NCBI GenBank assembly: GCA_016218725.1
Contig: JACRDB010000017.1
Coordinates: 1-45,601 of the forward strand
From: Deltaproteobacteria bacterium
GTDB taxonomy: Bacteria; Myxococcota_A; Polyangia; Polyangiales; Ga0077539
Direction: 5' to 3'
Length of the DNA: 45,601 bases
The position numbers and the translations under genes were made by a program. The notes under the pieces were generated by a model. That model ran no database searches and was not told the origin of the DNA. It worked only from the letters and a program-made list of their open reading frames with translations. Positions 24,001 to 32,421 of this stretch are shown here, one piece after another. The first letter of the stretch is position 1. Each line of letters starts with the position of its first letter.

Positions 24001-25077
24001 ATGAAGATCCTGTACGGCGTGGTGGGAGAGGGCATGGGCCACGCGATGCGCTCCCGGGTGGTGCTCTCGCACCTGCTCAAGGCCGGCCACGAGGTGGAGA
24101 TCATGGTGTCCGGCCGCGCGGCGGACTTCCTCCAGAAGCACTTCGAGGACGTGCACAAGATCCACGGGATGCACATGATCTTCGAGGAGAACCGCATCCG
24201 GCTTGGGCGCACGCTGTGGTCCAACGTCCTCCAGGGCGTCACCGGCGTACCCCGGAACATCGCGGCCTACTTCGACCTCATCAACACCTTCCGCCCGGAG
24301 GTGGTGATCTCCGACTTCGAGTCGTGGACGTACCTCTTCGGCAAGACCCACGGGCTGCCGATCATCTCCATTGACAACATGCAGATCATCAACCGCTGCG
24401 AGCACCCCGAGGAGGTCCTCAAGGACCGCGAGGGGGAGTTCCAGCTCGCCAAGGCCTTCGTCAAGGCCAAGCTGCCGTTCTGCAACCGGTACCTCATCAC
24501 CACGTTCTTCCGCCCCCCGCTGCGCAAGCCCGACACCAGCCTCCACCCGCCCATCCTCCGGGACGAGATCCTCGCGGCGCGCCCCACGGACGGCGAGCAC
24601 CTGCTGGTGTATCAAACCGCCGCGGGGCACACGGGCCTCGCCGAGGCCCTGGCCTCCACCGGCATGGAGTGCCGGATCTATGGCATGCGCAAGGACCTCA
24701 CCGGGGAGGTCGTCGAGGGCTCGCTGCGCTACCGGCCCTTCAGCGAGAAGGGCTTCGTGGACGACCTGGCCAGCGCCCGAGGGGTCCTGGCCAGCGCGGG
24801 CTTCACCCTCATGGGCGAGGCCGTGTACCTCAAGAAGCCCATGCTCGCCGTGCCCCTCGCGGGGCAGTTCGAGCAGACCATGAACGCCCGCTACCTCCAG
24901 CGCCAGGGCTACGGCCTCGCCGCCGACCACGCCGACGACCCCGCGGTGCTCCGCGCCTTCCTCGACGGCGTCCCGAGGTTCCGCGCGCGGCTGGAGGGCT
25001 ACACCCAGGACGGCAACCGCTCGCTCCTGTCCGAGCTCGATCAGCTCCTGGACCGCGCCGCCGCCGGGGTGTTGTAG
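24001..25077 (+). CDS. Glycosyltransferase, MJ1255/VC2487 type (MurG-like GT-B)
   Basis: 358 aa. The N-terminus KILYGVVGEGMGHAMRSR is the acceptor-side glycine motif of GT-B enzymes of the MurG/GT28 group. VVISDFESWTYLFGKTHG and PIISIDNMQIINRCEH match the MJ1255/VC2487 family. The donor-side site shows LLVYQTAAGHTG and VLASAGFTLMGEAVYLKKPMLAVPLAGQFEQTMNA, the loop that binds a nucleotide-sugar. No membrane helix; a peripheral enzyme building cell-surface glycans is likely. Convergent with the GT22 gene at 25092. Confidence 0.9.
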   Translation: MKILYGVVGEGMGHAMRSRVVLSHLLKAGHEVEIMVSGRAADFLQKHFEDVHKIHGMHMIFEENRIRLGRTLWSNVLQGVTGVPRNIAAYFDLINTFRPEVVISDFESWTYLFGKTHGLPIISIDNMQIINRCEHPEEVLKDREGEFQLAKAFVKAKLPFCNRYLITTFFRPPLRKPDTSLHPPILRDEILAARPTDGEHLLVYQTAAGHTGLAEALASTGMECRIYGMRKDLTGEVVEGSLRYRPFSEKGFVDDLASARGVLASAGFTLMGEAVYLKKPMLAVPLAGQFEQTMNARYLQRQGYGLAADHADDPAVLRAFLDGVPRFRARLEGYTQDGNRSLLSELDQLLDRAAAGVL

Positions 25078-25091
25078 GTCACTCCCCTACG

Positions 25092-26441
25092 TTACCGTAC
25101 ATACAGCTTTGCTGTATGGAAATGTCGTACTTCTACATACCCGAGGGAGCGAAGGGCGCTGGGGGTGTCCCTTGCGCGACGGGTGTCGAGCACCACGGCG
25201 CGGCGGGTGCCCGGGGGGAGGGCGAGGGCCTCGAAGCGGCCGAGGGCCTCCGGGGCGTCTCCTCGCGGGGCGTACACCACGGGGAGCGGCCGGTGCAGGA
25301 GGGCGTACCCCGGGTGGTAGCCCGTGAGCACGGCGAGGGCGCCGACCTCCGGGCGCCGGGCGGCTTCCATGGCCAGGACGGTCTCGGGCCCGTGGTGGCG
25401 GTCGGTGGCGAGGTAGAAGATCCCTACCAGGGCGCCCTGGAGGCCAGCGAGGCCAACAGCGACGCGGGCCCTTCGGGGGGACCAGGCGGGCCGGGCGATG
25501 GCGGCCCCGAGCACCAGGGGGGCCACCGCGGGCAGGGCGAAGCGAAGCTCCTTGTGGGAGAGGGCGCTCATGGCCAGGAGGTAGCCCAGGCCCACGGCGG
25601 TCGGGAGCGTGGGGCGCCGAAGGACGGCGGTCCCTGCGCACAGGAGGAAGCCCAGCGGGGCGACCGCGGCGGTCACCGGGAGGAGCCACCACCAGGGGCG
25701 GGAGCCATAGTCCAGGGCGGCGCGGCCCTCGAGGAGGTTGTACCGGGCGTAGGAAACGAGCGAGTGCCAGGGGGAGCCCCAGAGGCCGAGGTCCAGCGCG
25801 CCGAGGAGGGCGAAGACCACGGCGAAGCCGCCCAGGGCTCGCGCGCATGCGCGGGCGTCGCGCGCGCGGGCGTACGCGAGGAGCACGAGCAGGAGGTAGA
25901 GCCCGGCGGGGTAGCGCAGGACAAAGGCGAGGCCCAGCCACGCGCCCGCGCGCGCATGGCGCTCGCGCGCATGCGCGAGGAGCGCAAAGAGGAGGGCCGT
26001 GGTGGAGAGGCCCTCGCCCAGGGTGCGCGAGGCGAGGTCCGCGAGGGGGACGCAGAGCGCCAGGGCGAGGACGGCGGCGCGGGCGGCGCGGCGGTCGCCG
26101 CCGGAGGCGCGCACGAGGTCATGGCCCGCGGCGAGGCCCGCGAGGGACAGGGCGCCGACGACACCTCGCGCGAGGGGGAGGTACAGCCACGGGCGCTCCA
26201 GGCCGAGGCCGCGGGCGAGGGCGAAGGCCGCGGCCACGAGGGAGGGCCCGAGGGCGTTGCGCATGCCGCGGTGCCACTCGTGCATCCGGGTGCCGTAGCC
26301 CCAGACGGCGCGGTGGGCGGGCTCCAGGTACTGGTGGACCTCGTCGGGGTGCAGGGGCCCCGGGAAGGCCAGGGCGCACAGGAGCTGCACCAGCGCGGCG
26401 AGGCCGAGGAGCGCGAGGAGGTCCCGTCTGCGCTCGGTCAT
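25092..26441 (-). CDS. GT22-type mannosyltransferase (ALG9/PIG-B-like)
   Basis: 449 aa integral membrane protein with about ten helices. Family marks: the first-loop motif LHPDEVHQYLEPAHRAVWG (HPDE, catalytic Asp/Glu region), TRMHEWHRGMRNALGPS, and SHKELRFALPAVAPLVLG, the conserved HKE-R-F motif of GT22 enzymes. These use lipid-linked mannose on the outer face of the membrane. Bacterial members are known in actinobacteria and myxobacteria. The soluble C-terminus ends at YVEVRHFHTAKLYVR. Probably acts with the neighbouring GT-B enzyme on a surface glycan or glycolipid, inferred from position. Confidence 0.88.
   Translation of the reverse strand: MTERRRDLLALLGLAALVQLLCALAFPGPLHPDEVHQYLEPAHRAVWGYGTRMHEWHRGMRNALGPSLVAAAFALARGLGLERPWLYLPLARGVVGALSLAGLAAGHDLVRASGGDRRAARAAVLALALCVPLADLASRTLGEGLSTTALLFALLAHARERHARAGAWLGLAFVLRYPAGLYLLLVLLAYARARDARACARALGGFAVVFALLGALDLGLWGSPWHSLVSYARYNLLEGRAALDYGSRPWWWLLPVTAAVAPLGFLLCAGTAVLRRPTLPTAVGLGYLLAMSALSHKELRFALPAVAPLVLGAAIARPAWSPRRARVAVGLAGLQGALVGIFYLATDRHHGPETVLAMEAARRPEVGALAVLTGYHPGYALLHRPLPVVYAPRGDAPEALGRFEALALPPGTRRAVVLDTRRARDTPSALRSLGYVEVRHFHTAKLYVR
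25100..25118. terminator. Possible bidirectional terminator hairpin
   Basis: CATACAGC, loop TTT, GCTGTATG: a perfect 8-bp stem between convergent genes. It sits 22 bp after the stop of the glycosyltransferase and inside the last codons of the minus-strand GT22 gene (AKLYVR). No long T-run follows on either strand, so a Rho-independent terminator is only possible. Confidence 0.45.
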
Positions 26442-26466
26442 CGGTGGTCGGACGCTCCAGCGGGCG

Positions 26467-27573
26467 CTACCGCGCGATGGCGAGGCCGGCGATGCGCGTG
26501 CGCCCGGGGCGCAGGGCGCGCCCGTCGAGGACCAGGCACTCGCTGGAGGTGCTGCGCACGACGTAGCGCACGGTGTCGTTGCCGCTCTCGCACAGGGCCA
26601 GGAGGTTCAGGTCCCCGACGGGGTCCGGCACCACCTGCACGAGCTCCCGGCAGAGCGTGTCCCCACAGCCGGGGAGCGTCCTCGGGCCCAGGGGCATGAA
26701 GGGCGGCGGCCCCGACGGATTGCGCAGGTAGTACGCCCTCGCGGGCTCGGTCCAGGCGGTGCGGTTCGGGTCCCCGTAGGAGTACACCCGGGTGAAGCCC
26801 GAGGCCCCGGAGAGCACGGCGTAGGGCTCCAGCCGCACCGCCGCGGTCACCGGGAGCGTCAGGTCCCGGGTGTTGTTGGTGAAGGTGCTCAGGATCAAGA
26901 GGTGCGAAGGGTCCAGCGGGCTCCGGGTCATCGCGTTGAACGACGACAGGAGGTGCGTCCTCGGGACCCACTCGTACATCAGCCCCGAGCGCCCCCGGGT
27001 GTGCACCCGGACGCGCTCGATCTCGCTGCGGTCCCCGCGGTAACCCACGGCCACCGAGGGGCCCGCCGGGAGCGCCAGGGGCACCACGTCCTGCGGGAGC
27101 AGCGTGGGGCTCTCCACTGGCCCGGGGTAGCGATCGAGCACTGCCCCGGTGTCCCCATGGAGCAGCAGCACCTCCTCGCGGAAGGCCACCGCCACGGCGC
27201 CCTCCGGGGTCCAGGTGAGCGCCAGCGGCTGCGCAGGGAACTGCCCCCCGCCGTCGAAATCCGCGCAGCGCCGGCCGTCCTGGAGCGAGTAGCGCGCGAT
27301 GAAGCCCCCCCGCTCGGCCCCCGCGGCGAGGTTCTCCACCGCGGCCAGCAGCGCGGGCCTGGTGCACGGCCCGGGCGGCGCGGTGTCCGCCCCCAGCCCG
27401 TCCCGAGGCTGGGAGGTGTCCGCCGCCACGGGCGTGTCCGTCGCCACGGACGTGTCCGCCGCCGGGGCGTCTACCCCGGGGCCCCCGTCCTCCGGGAGCA
27501 CGTGGCGCTGAAAGTCTATCCGACACGCGCCGAGCGCCACACACGCCAGGACGATGGCTCCATGGACCCTCAC
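26467..27573 (-). CDS. Lipoprotein, possibly beta-propeller-like
   Basis: 368 aa from GTG 27573; a TTG at 27612 would lengthen the n-region by 13 residues. Lipobox ALGAC, linker DTSVATDTPVAADTSQP. The folded part shows weakly repeating strands such as PLALTWTPEGAVAVAFREEV and GPSVAVGYRGDRSEIE, consistent with a beta-propeller, plus two Cys pairs (CGDTLCREL and an ending STSSECLVLDG). No enzymatic motif. Divergent from the Cys-rich lipoprotein at 27678, 104 bp apart. Confidence 0.78.
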   Translation of the reverse strand: MRVHGAIVLACVALGACRIDFQRHVLPEDGGPGVDAPAADTSVATDTPVAADTSQPRDGLGADTAPPGPCTRPALLAAVENLAAGAERGGFIARYSLQDGRRCADFDGGGQFPAQPLALTWTPEGAVAVAFREEVLLLHGDTGAVLDRYPGPVESPTLLPQDVVPLALPAGPSVAVGYRGDRSEIERVRVHTRGRSGLMYEWVPRTHLLSSFNAMTRSPLDPSHLLILSTFTNNTRDLTLPVTAAVRLEPYAVLSGASGFTRVYSYGDPNRTAWTEPARAYYLRNPSGPPPFMPLGPRTLPGCGDTLCRELVQVVPDPVGDLNLLALCESGNDTVRYVVRSTSSECLVLDGRALRPGRTRIAGLAIAR

Positions 27574-27677
27574 CGTGGGGAGCGTACTGTGCGACCGGAG
27601 CGGCCCCGTCAAGCCCCGGAGGCGCCTCCGTCACCTCCAGCATTGACGCGGGCGCCCCCTCGGGAAAGGCTGTCCCC

Positions 27678-28571
27678 ATGCACCAGCGTGGCGGTCGCCA
27701 CCGGTCCCGAGGCCCAGGCCCCCCTCCAGCGATCCCCGGTGATCGCAGGCAAGTTATTGAATTCATTGGTATTTTTTTGATTTCTCTAGGGACCGGCTGC
27801 GCCTTCGGGACGGTGCCCGAGATCCCGGACGTGGTGCGCCGGGACACGGCGACCTCCCGGCAGGACGTCCTCGTCGAGATCCTGCCCCTGGATGGGGACC
27901 TGGATGGGGAGGCCGGGGAGGACACCCTGGCGCCCGAGGTGCCCGGGGACACCAGCGCGCCGGAGACCCTGGTCCCCGACACGGCGACACCGGAGAGCTC
28001 GCTCCCGGACACCGCGGGGCCCGACGCGGAGCCGCCGTGTCGCGGCGAGTGCCTGCCGGGGATGGCCCAGGGCTGCGGCAACTGCGGGGCGCAGCGCTGC
28101 GGCGCGGACTGTCGCTGGGGGCCCTGCGTGAGCGAGGGGGCATGCCGCGCGGGGGCCACGCAGGCCTGCGGGGGCTGCGGGATGCAGCGCTGCTCGGACG
28201 CCTGCGCGTGGGGGGTGTGCACGGCGATGGGGGCGTGCACGCCGGGGATGACCCGGCCCTGCGGGCGCTGCGGCACCCAGCGCTGCACCGACGCGTGCGA
28301 CTGGGGCGCGTGCTCCGGCGAGGGGCCGTGCTCGCCCGGCGCCACCCAGGCCGGGAGCTGCGACCGCTGCGCGCAGCAGACCTGCGGGTCGAACTGCCAG
28401 TGGGGCGGCTGCGCCCTCCGCCCGGGCAACGGCTGCGAGTACCAGAACGGCGTGCACAACCGCGCGTGCAGCGCGTGCCGCTGCGGGCGCCAGTGGTGCC
28501 TGCCCTCGTGCCAGTGGAGCACCGCGTGTACGTCGTGCTGCACGTCGTGTGGGGGCTGCCAGGCGCCGTAG
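27678..28571 (+). CDS. Cys-rich repeat lipoprotein with AT-rich signal sequence
   Basis: 297 aa. A long basic n-region (1-25), then VIEFIGIFLISLGTGC with lipobox LGTGC (Cys41). The DNA of this hydrophobic core is strikingly AT-rich (27748-27790) compared with its surroundings. A DT/PET-rich linker follows. The rest consists of four or five repeats of the type G-x-C-x-P-G-x-T-x-x-C-G-x-C-G-x-Q-R-C-x-x-x-C-x-W-G-x-C, for example ACGGCGMQRCSDACAWGVC, ending in TSCCTSCGGCQAP. Likely a disulfide-rich surface protein of unknown role. Confidence 0.82.
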   Translation: MHQRGGRHRSRGPGPPPAIPGDRRQVIEFIGIFLISLGTGCAFGTVPEIPDVVRRDTATSRQDVLVEILPLDGDLDGEAGEDTLAPEVPGDTSAPETLVPDTATPESSLPDTAGPDAEPPCRGECLPGMAQGCGNCGAQRCGADCRWGPCVSEGACRAGATQACGGCGMQRCSDACAWGVCTAMGACTPGMTRPCGRCGTQRCTDACDWGACSGEGPCSPGATQAGSCDRCAQQTCGSNCQWGGCALRPGNGCEYQNGVHNRACSACRCGRQWCLPSCQWSTACTSCCTSCGGCQAP

Positions 28572-28649
28572 GGCCTCGCGCCGGGTGCTCCTCGCGGGTT
28601 GCCACCGGGGCGGGGAGGGCGTAGCGTCCGCGGCGCCGGAGGAGCGGCC

Positions 28650-29702
28650 ATGCGCGAAGACACCCCCGACGACTCCCTCACCCGCGCGCCGATCCCTCGG
28701 CGCACCATCGCCCTCACCGGCGCCGACGGCTTCCTCGGGAGGAACCTCGTCGGCCTCCTCGAAGACGACGACCGCGTCGGGCGCATCGTGGCCCTGGACG
28801 TGGAGCACCCGTCCACCGCCGGGCGCAAGACCCGGTTCTACAAGGTGGACCTCACGCAGCCCGCGGTGGACGCGCGCCTCGCGGAGATCCTCCACGCCGA
28901 GGGCGTGGACACCCTGCTCCACATGGCCTTCCTGGCGTCGCCCACGCACCACGGGGCCTGGGCCCACGAGCTGGAGAGCGTGGGCACCATGCACGTCCTC
29001 ACCGCCTGCCGCGAGCGCCCCGTGCGCAAGTTCGTCCTCTGGTCCCAGACGCTGCTCTACGGGGCCTCGCCGTCGAACCCGAACTTCCTCCCGGAGTCGC
29101 ACCCCCTGGAGGCCGCCACCCAGAGCCGCTTCCTGCGCGACAAGGTCGAGGCCGAAGAGGCCGTCGGGCGCTTCGCCAGGCAGCTCCCGAGCACCCTGGT
29201 CACCACCCTGCGCCTCGCGCCCATCCTCGGGCCCACGGTGAACAATTACGTCACCCGGTACCTCGGCCGGAGGCTCGTGCCCACGCTCCTCGGCTTCGAC
29301 CCGCTGGTGCAGTTCCTCCACGAGGTGGACGCCCTGGCGGCCTTCAAGCTCGCCGTCGTCCGGGACGTGCCGGGGACGTATAATATCGTGGGCGACGGCG
29401 TGCTCCCGCTCTCCACGGTGATCCGCCTGGCCGGGCGCGCCGCCCTGCCGGTGCCCCACCCCCTGGCCCCGGGCCTCGCCCGCGCGCTCTGGGCCGCGCA
29501 GTTGTCCGAGGCCCCTCCCCCCTTCGTGGAGTACCTCCGCTGGCTCTGCGTCGCCGACGGGTCCCTCGCCGCCCGGGAGCTCGGGTTCCGGCCCGCGTTC
29601 AGCACCCGCGAGGCCGTGCTGGACTACGCCAGCGCCCAGCACCTGCGTGACGCGCGGCTCCTGCGCCCGCTCCCACCCGCTGTCCCCCAGAGCGCCCCAT
29701 GA
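28650..29702 (+). CDS. Atypical extended SDR, GalE2-like epimerase
   Basis: 350 aa, GGAGG upstream of ATG 28650. Rossmann motif ALTGADGFLGRNL, acidic strand-2 end ALDVEHP, and LRLAPILGP in the middle. The SDR catalytic Tyr-xxx-Lys is altered: the motif reads FLRDK, so the Tyr is Phe while Lys remains. That makes a classical redox reaction doubtful. The protein resembles mycobacterial GalE2 (Rv0501), which also sits next to a PlsC-type acyltransferase. Its TGA overlaps the next ATG as ATGA, so translation of the two is coupled. Confidence 0.85.
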   Translation: MREDTPDDSLTRAPIPRRTIALTGADGFLGRNLVGLLEDDDRVGRIVALDVEHPSTAGRKTRFYKVDLTQPAVDARLAEILHAEGVDTLLHMAFLASPTHHGAWAHELESVGTMHVLTACRERPVRKFVLWSQTLLYGASPSNPNFLPESHPLEAATQSRFLRDKVEAEEAVGRFARQLPSTLVTTLRLAPILGPTVNNYVTRYLGRRLVPTLLGFDPLVQFLHEVDALAAFKLAVVRDVPGTYNIVGDGVLPLSTVIRLAGRAALPVPHPLAPGLARALWAAQLSEAPPPFVEYLRWLCVADGSLAARELGFRPAFSTREAVLDYASAQHLRDARLLRPLPPAVPQSAP

Positions 29703-30946
29703 CCCGACGCGTCCTCGGCGATGACCCCTTCGCATCCCCGGAGCCTGAGACCCCCGCGGAGGGCGCCGCCCGCAAGCCCAGGGCGCGCCGCAGCACCAAC
29801 CCCCCGCCCGCCAAGACGGCCCCGAAGAGCCCCAAGCCCTCGCTCCCTCCGCCCGCAAAGACCGCCGCGGACACGGCGGCCGCCCCGGACACGGCGGCTG
29901 CGCCGGGGCCCGACGTCGCGGGCGCCGTGCGCATGCTCGAAGACGCCCTGGAGCGCGTCCTGGCCGCACGGGACACGCCCGAGGCGCGGGAGGCCCTCGG
30001 GAGGCTCTCGTCGAAGCTCACGCCCGGGGCGGGCGCGCTCGCCGCCACCCAGGACCCCCAGCGAGGGGGCGAGCTCGCCCGGGACACGGGCGACTTTGAT
30101 GTAGCCCGGGAGCTCTTCAACACAAGCTACTACCTCCGCCAGTGGGGCCGCGTCGCCATGCGCGACCGCTTCGAGGAGGTGGATGACTTCGGCTACGACG
30201 CCCGCTACGAGGCCCGCTGGAGGCCCCTCTTCGATTTCCTCTACGACCGCTGGTGGAGGGTGGACGTCGAGGGCATCGAGAACGTCCCCTCCACGGGCCC
30301 CGTGGCCCTGGTGGCCAACCACTCCGGGGCCCTCCCCTGGGATGGTGTCATGCTCGCCGCGGCCCTTCGCAAGGAGCACCCCGCGAAGCGCCAGGTGCGC
30401 TGGCTCGCGGAGGATTTCATCTTCCATTTCCCCTTCCTCGGGGCCTACTCCAACCGCCTGGGCGCCGTGCGCGCCTGCCAGGAGAACGCCGAGCGGCTCC
30501 TGCGCTCCGGGGCCTGCGTGGGCGTCTTCCCCGAGGGCGTCAAGGGCCTGGCCAAGCTCTACGCCGAGCGCTACCGGCTCCAGCGCTTCGGGCGCGGGGG
30601 GCACATCAAGCTCGCCCTGCGCACGGGCACTCCGTTGGTGCCCGTGACCATCGTCGGCGCCGAGGAGGCCTCCCCCAACGTGCTCCCGAGCGGCTTCCTG
30701 GCCCGGCTCCTCGGGGTGCCCTATGTGCCCCTCACGCCGACGTTTCCGTGGCTCGGTCCCCTCGGGCTCCTGCCCGCCCCGAGCAAATGGACCATACACT
30801 TCGGCGAGCCCCTGGTCCTCGACGAGCCCCCCTCGGCGGCCGACGACGAGGTGCTCGTCGGCAGGCTCAACGAGCGCCTCCGGAGCACCATCCAGGGCAC
30901 CCTGGACCGCTGCGTGGCCAAGCGCCGTAGCATATGGCGGGGCTAG
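29699..30946 (+). CDS. PlsC-type acyltransferase with disordered N-terminus
   Basis: 415 aa. Residues about 1-75 are a Lys/Pro/Ala-rich disordered tail (PKSPKPSLPPPAKT), and 76-150 are helical. The acyltransferase domain starts at FDFLYDRWWRVDVEGIENVP. The first catalytic block is VALVANHSGALPWDG, an extended H-x6-D variant of the usual NHxxxxD; FPEGVKGL is the phosphate-binding block and PLVPVTIVGAEE the third. Membrane-associated glycerolipid acyl transfer is the expected reaction. The arrangement of epimerase-like plus acyltransferase genes matches Rv0501/Rv0502. Overlaps the following gene by 13 bp. Confidence 0.88.
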   Translation: MTRRVLGDDPFASPEPETPAEGAARKPRARRSTNPPPAKTAPKSPKPSLPPPAKTAADTAAAPDTAAAPGPDVAGAVRMLEDALERVLAARDTPEAREALGRLSSKLTPGAGALAATQDPQRGGELARDTGDFDVARELFNTSYYLRQWGRVAMRDRFEEVDDFGYDARYEARWRPLFDFLYDRWWRVDVEGIENVPSTGPVALVANHSGALPWDGVMLAAALRKEHPAKRQVRWLAEDFIFHFPFLGAYSNRLGAVRACQENAERLLRSGACVGVFPEGVKGLAKLYAERYRLQRFGRGGHIKLALRTGTPLVPVTIVGAEEASPNVLPSGFLARLLGVPYVPLTPTFPWLGPLGLLPAPSKWTIHFGEPLVLDEPPSAADDEVLVGRLNERLRSTIQGTLDRCVAKRRSIWRG

Positions 30947-32400
30947 GCGCGCAGCGCCTGGTCCGCGCGGACTCTCTCCGGGCCCTGGACCGCGGGCGCC
31001 AGACCACCCTCCTCGGCCGTGACGGCGCCGCCCGGGTCTTCGATGAAGACTCCTCGGGGCTCGTGCGCGCCGCGCTGGCCTTCCTCCGGGAGCCCCGCTC
31101 GGCGCAGGAGCTCTCCGCCCAGCTCTCCTCCCTGGCCGAGGCCCCCGTGCCCGAGGCGCTCCTCACGGAGCTCCTCGCGGTGCTCATGGACACGGGCGCC
31201 GTCGTGCCCTGGCGCGCGCAGGAGCCCCGCACCCCGACGCCCCTCGCGGGCCGCAGGGTGCTGGTCGCGGTCACCGGCGCCGTGGCCTCCGTGGACGCCC
31301 CGGCGCTGGTGCGCATGCTCCTCGCCCGGGGCGCCTCGGTGCGCGTGGCCATGACCCCGAGCGCGCGGAGGTTCGTGCGCCCGCGGTGCTTCGAGGCCCT
31401 CACCCACGCGGCGGTGTACAAGAGCCTTTGGGGGGGAGCGCCCGACGCTCCGGCGCCGCACATCGCCCTGGCGCGCTGGGCCGAGCTGGTGCTGGTGTAC
31501 CCCGCCACGGCGACCACCGTCGCCCGCATCGCCCGCGGGGACTGCGACGAGCTCGTGGCGGCGTGTGTGTGCGCCACGCGCGCGCCGGTGGTGGTCGCCC
31601 CGTCCATGAACGACGCCATGGCCACCGCCCCCGCGGTCCTGCGCAACCTCGAAGCCCTCCGCGAGGACGGCCGCTGGGTGGTGCACCCCACCCTCGGCCA
31701 CGAGGTCGCCGAGCACCCGTCGGAGCGCCGCGGGATGCTCGGCCCCGCCCCCGCCCCGCAGGTGGTGATTGAGCTCCTGGAGCACGTCCTGCGCGTGTCC
31801 TCGCCCCCGTCGCCCCGGTCCTGGGAGGACGTCTGGCGCGGCACCCCGGTGGAGGCCCTCCCCTGGACCGTCGCCACCCTGGACGAAGACCTTGTGGCCG
31901 TGCTCGACGCCACCGCCCGGGAGCGCCCCGGGGCCCGGGTGCTGGACCTCGGCACCGGCGCGGGCACCGTGGCCCTCGCTGCGGCGTCCAGGGGCCTCTC
32001 CGTGGTCGCCACGGATGTCTCCTCCACGGCCCTCGACCTGGCCTCCCGAGCCCCCTTCGCGGAGAGGGTCACCTGGCTCCAGGACGACGTGCGCCAGTCC
32101 CAGCTCCGTGGGGCCTTTGACCTGGTGGTCGACCGGGGCTGCCTGCACCTCCTCTGCCCCGCCGAGCGCGACGCCTGGAGGCGCCTCGTGTGGCGCCTCA
32201 CCGCGCCGGCGGGTCTCGTAGCCGCCAAGGTCCACGCGGAGACCGAGACCACCCACGGCACTTTCCCCTTCTCCCGGCAGGACCTGGAAGGCTTCCTGGG
32301 AGGTGGGTTCGTGTGCGAGAGTGTAGGGGAAGGTACGCTCCCGGGTCCCGACGAGCGCGCGCCTCGGGCGTACCTGGCCTTGTGGCGAAGGGCGCGGTGA
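30934..32400 (+). CDS. PqqD-like domain/HFCD flavoprotein/methyltransferase fusion
   Basis: 488 aa, three domains. Residues about 10-95 resemble a PqqD-type winged helix (TTLLGRDGAARVFDEDS; PRSAQELSAQLSSL; LMDTGAVVPW), the fold used as a RiPP recognition element. Residues 107-285 are an HFCD flavoprotein like EpiD/Dfp: VLVAVTGAVASVDAPALVR, active-site His176 in PHIALARWAELVLVYPATAT, and APSMNDAMATAP (P-x-M-N-x-x-M, with Ala in place of the usual Trp). Residues about 310-488 are a class I methyltransferase (VLDLGTGAGTVAL; VVATD, Asp361). EpiD-type enzymes decarboxylate C-terminal Cys; Dfp acts on phosphopantothenoylcysteine. The substrate is unknown. Its last ~50 bp recur at 35907, with a shrunken copy of the methyltransferase end. 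Confidence 0.85.
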   Translation: MAGLGAQRLVRADSLRALDRGRQTTLLGRDGAARVFDEDSSGLVRAALAFLREPRSAQELSAQLSSLAEAPVPEALLTELLAVLMDTGAVVPWRAQEPRTPTPLAGRRVLVAVTGAVASVDAPALVRMLLARGASVRVAMTPSARRFVRPRCFEALTHAAVYKSLWGGAPDAPAPHIALARWAELVLVYPATATTVARIARGDCDELVAACVCATRAPVVVAPSMNDAMATAPAVLRNLEALREDGRWVVHPTLGHEVAEHPSERRGMLGPAPAPQVVIELLEHVLRVSSPPSPRSWEDVWRGTPVEALPWTVATLDEDLVAVLDATARERPGARVLDLGTGAGTVALAAASRGLSVVATDVSSTALDLASRAPFAERVTWLQDDVRQSQLRGAFDLVVDRGCLHLLCPAERDAWRRLVWRLTAPAGLVAAKVHAETETTHGTFPFSRQDLEGFLGGGFVCESVGEGTLPGPDERAPRAYLALWRRAR

Positions 32401-32421
32401 GGGCTACTGCGGGTCGTACTT
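32347..32421. repeat. Left copy of a 75-bp imperfect direct repeat
   Basis: Starts CCCGACGAGCGCGCGCCTCG and runs over the methyltransferase stop into GGGTCGTACT. It aligns with 35907-35982 with three mismatches and one single-base insertion before the arms diverge. It covers the last ~17 codons of the methyltransferase gene and, on the minus strand, a YDPQ-stop ending shared with the lipoprotein at 35965. Confidence 0.92.
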
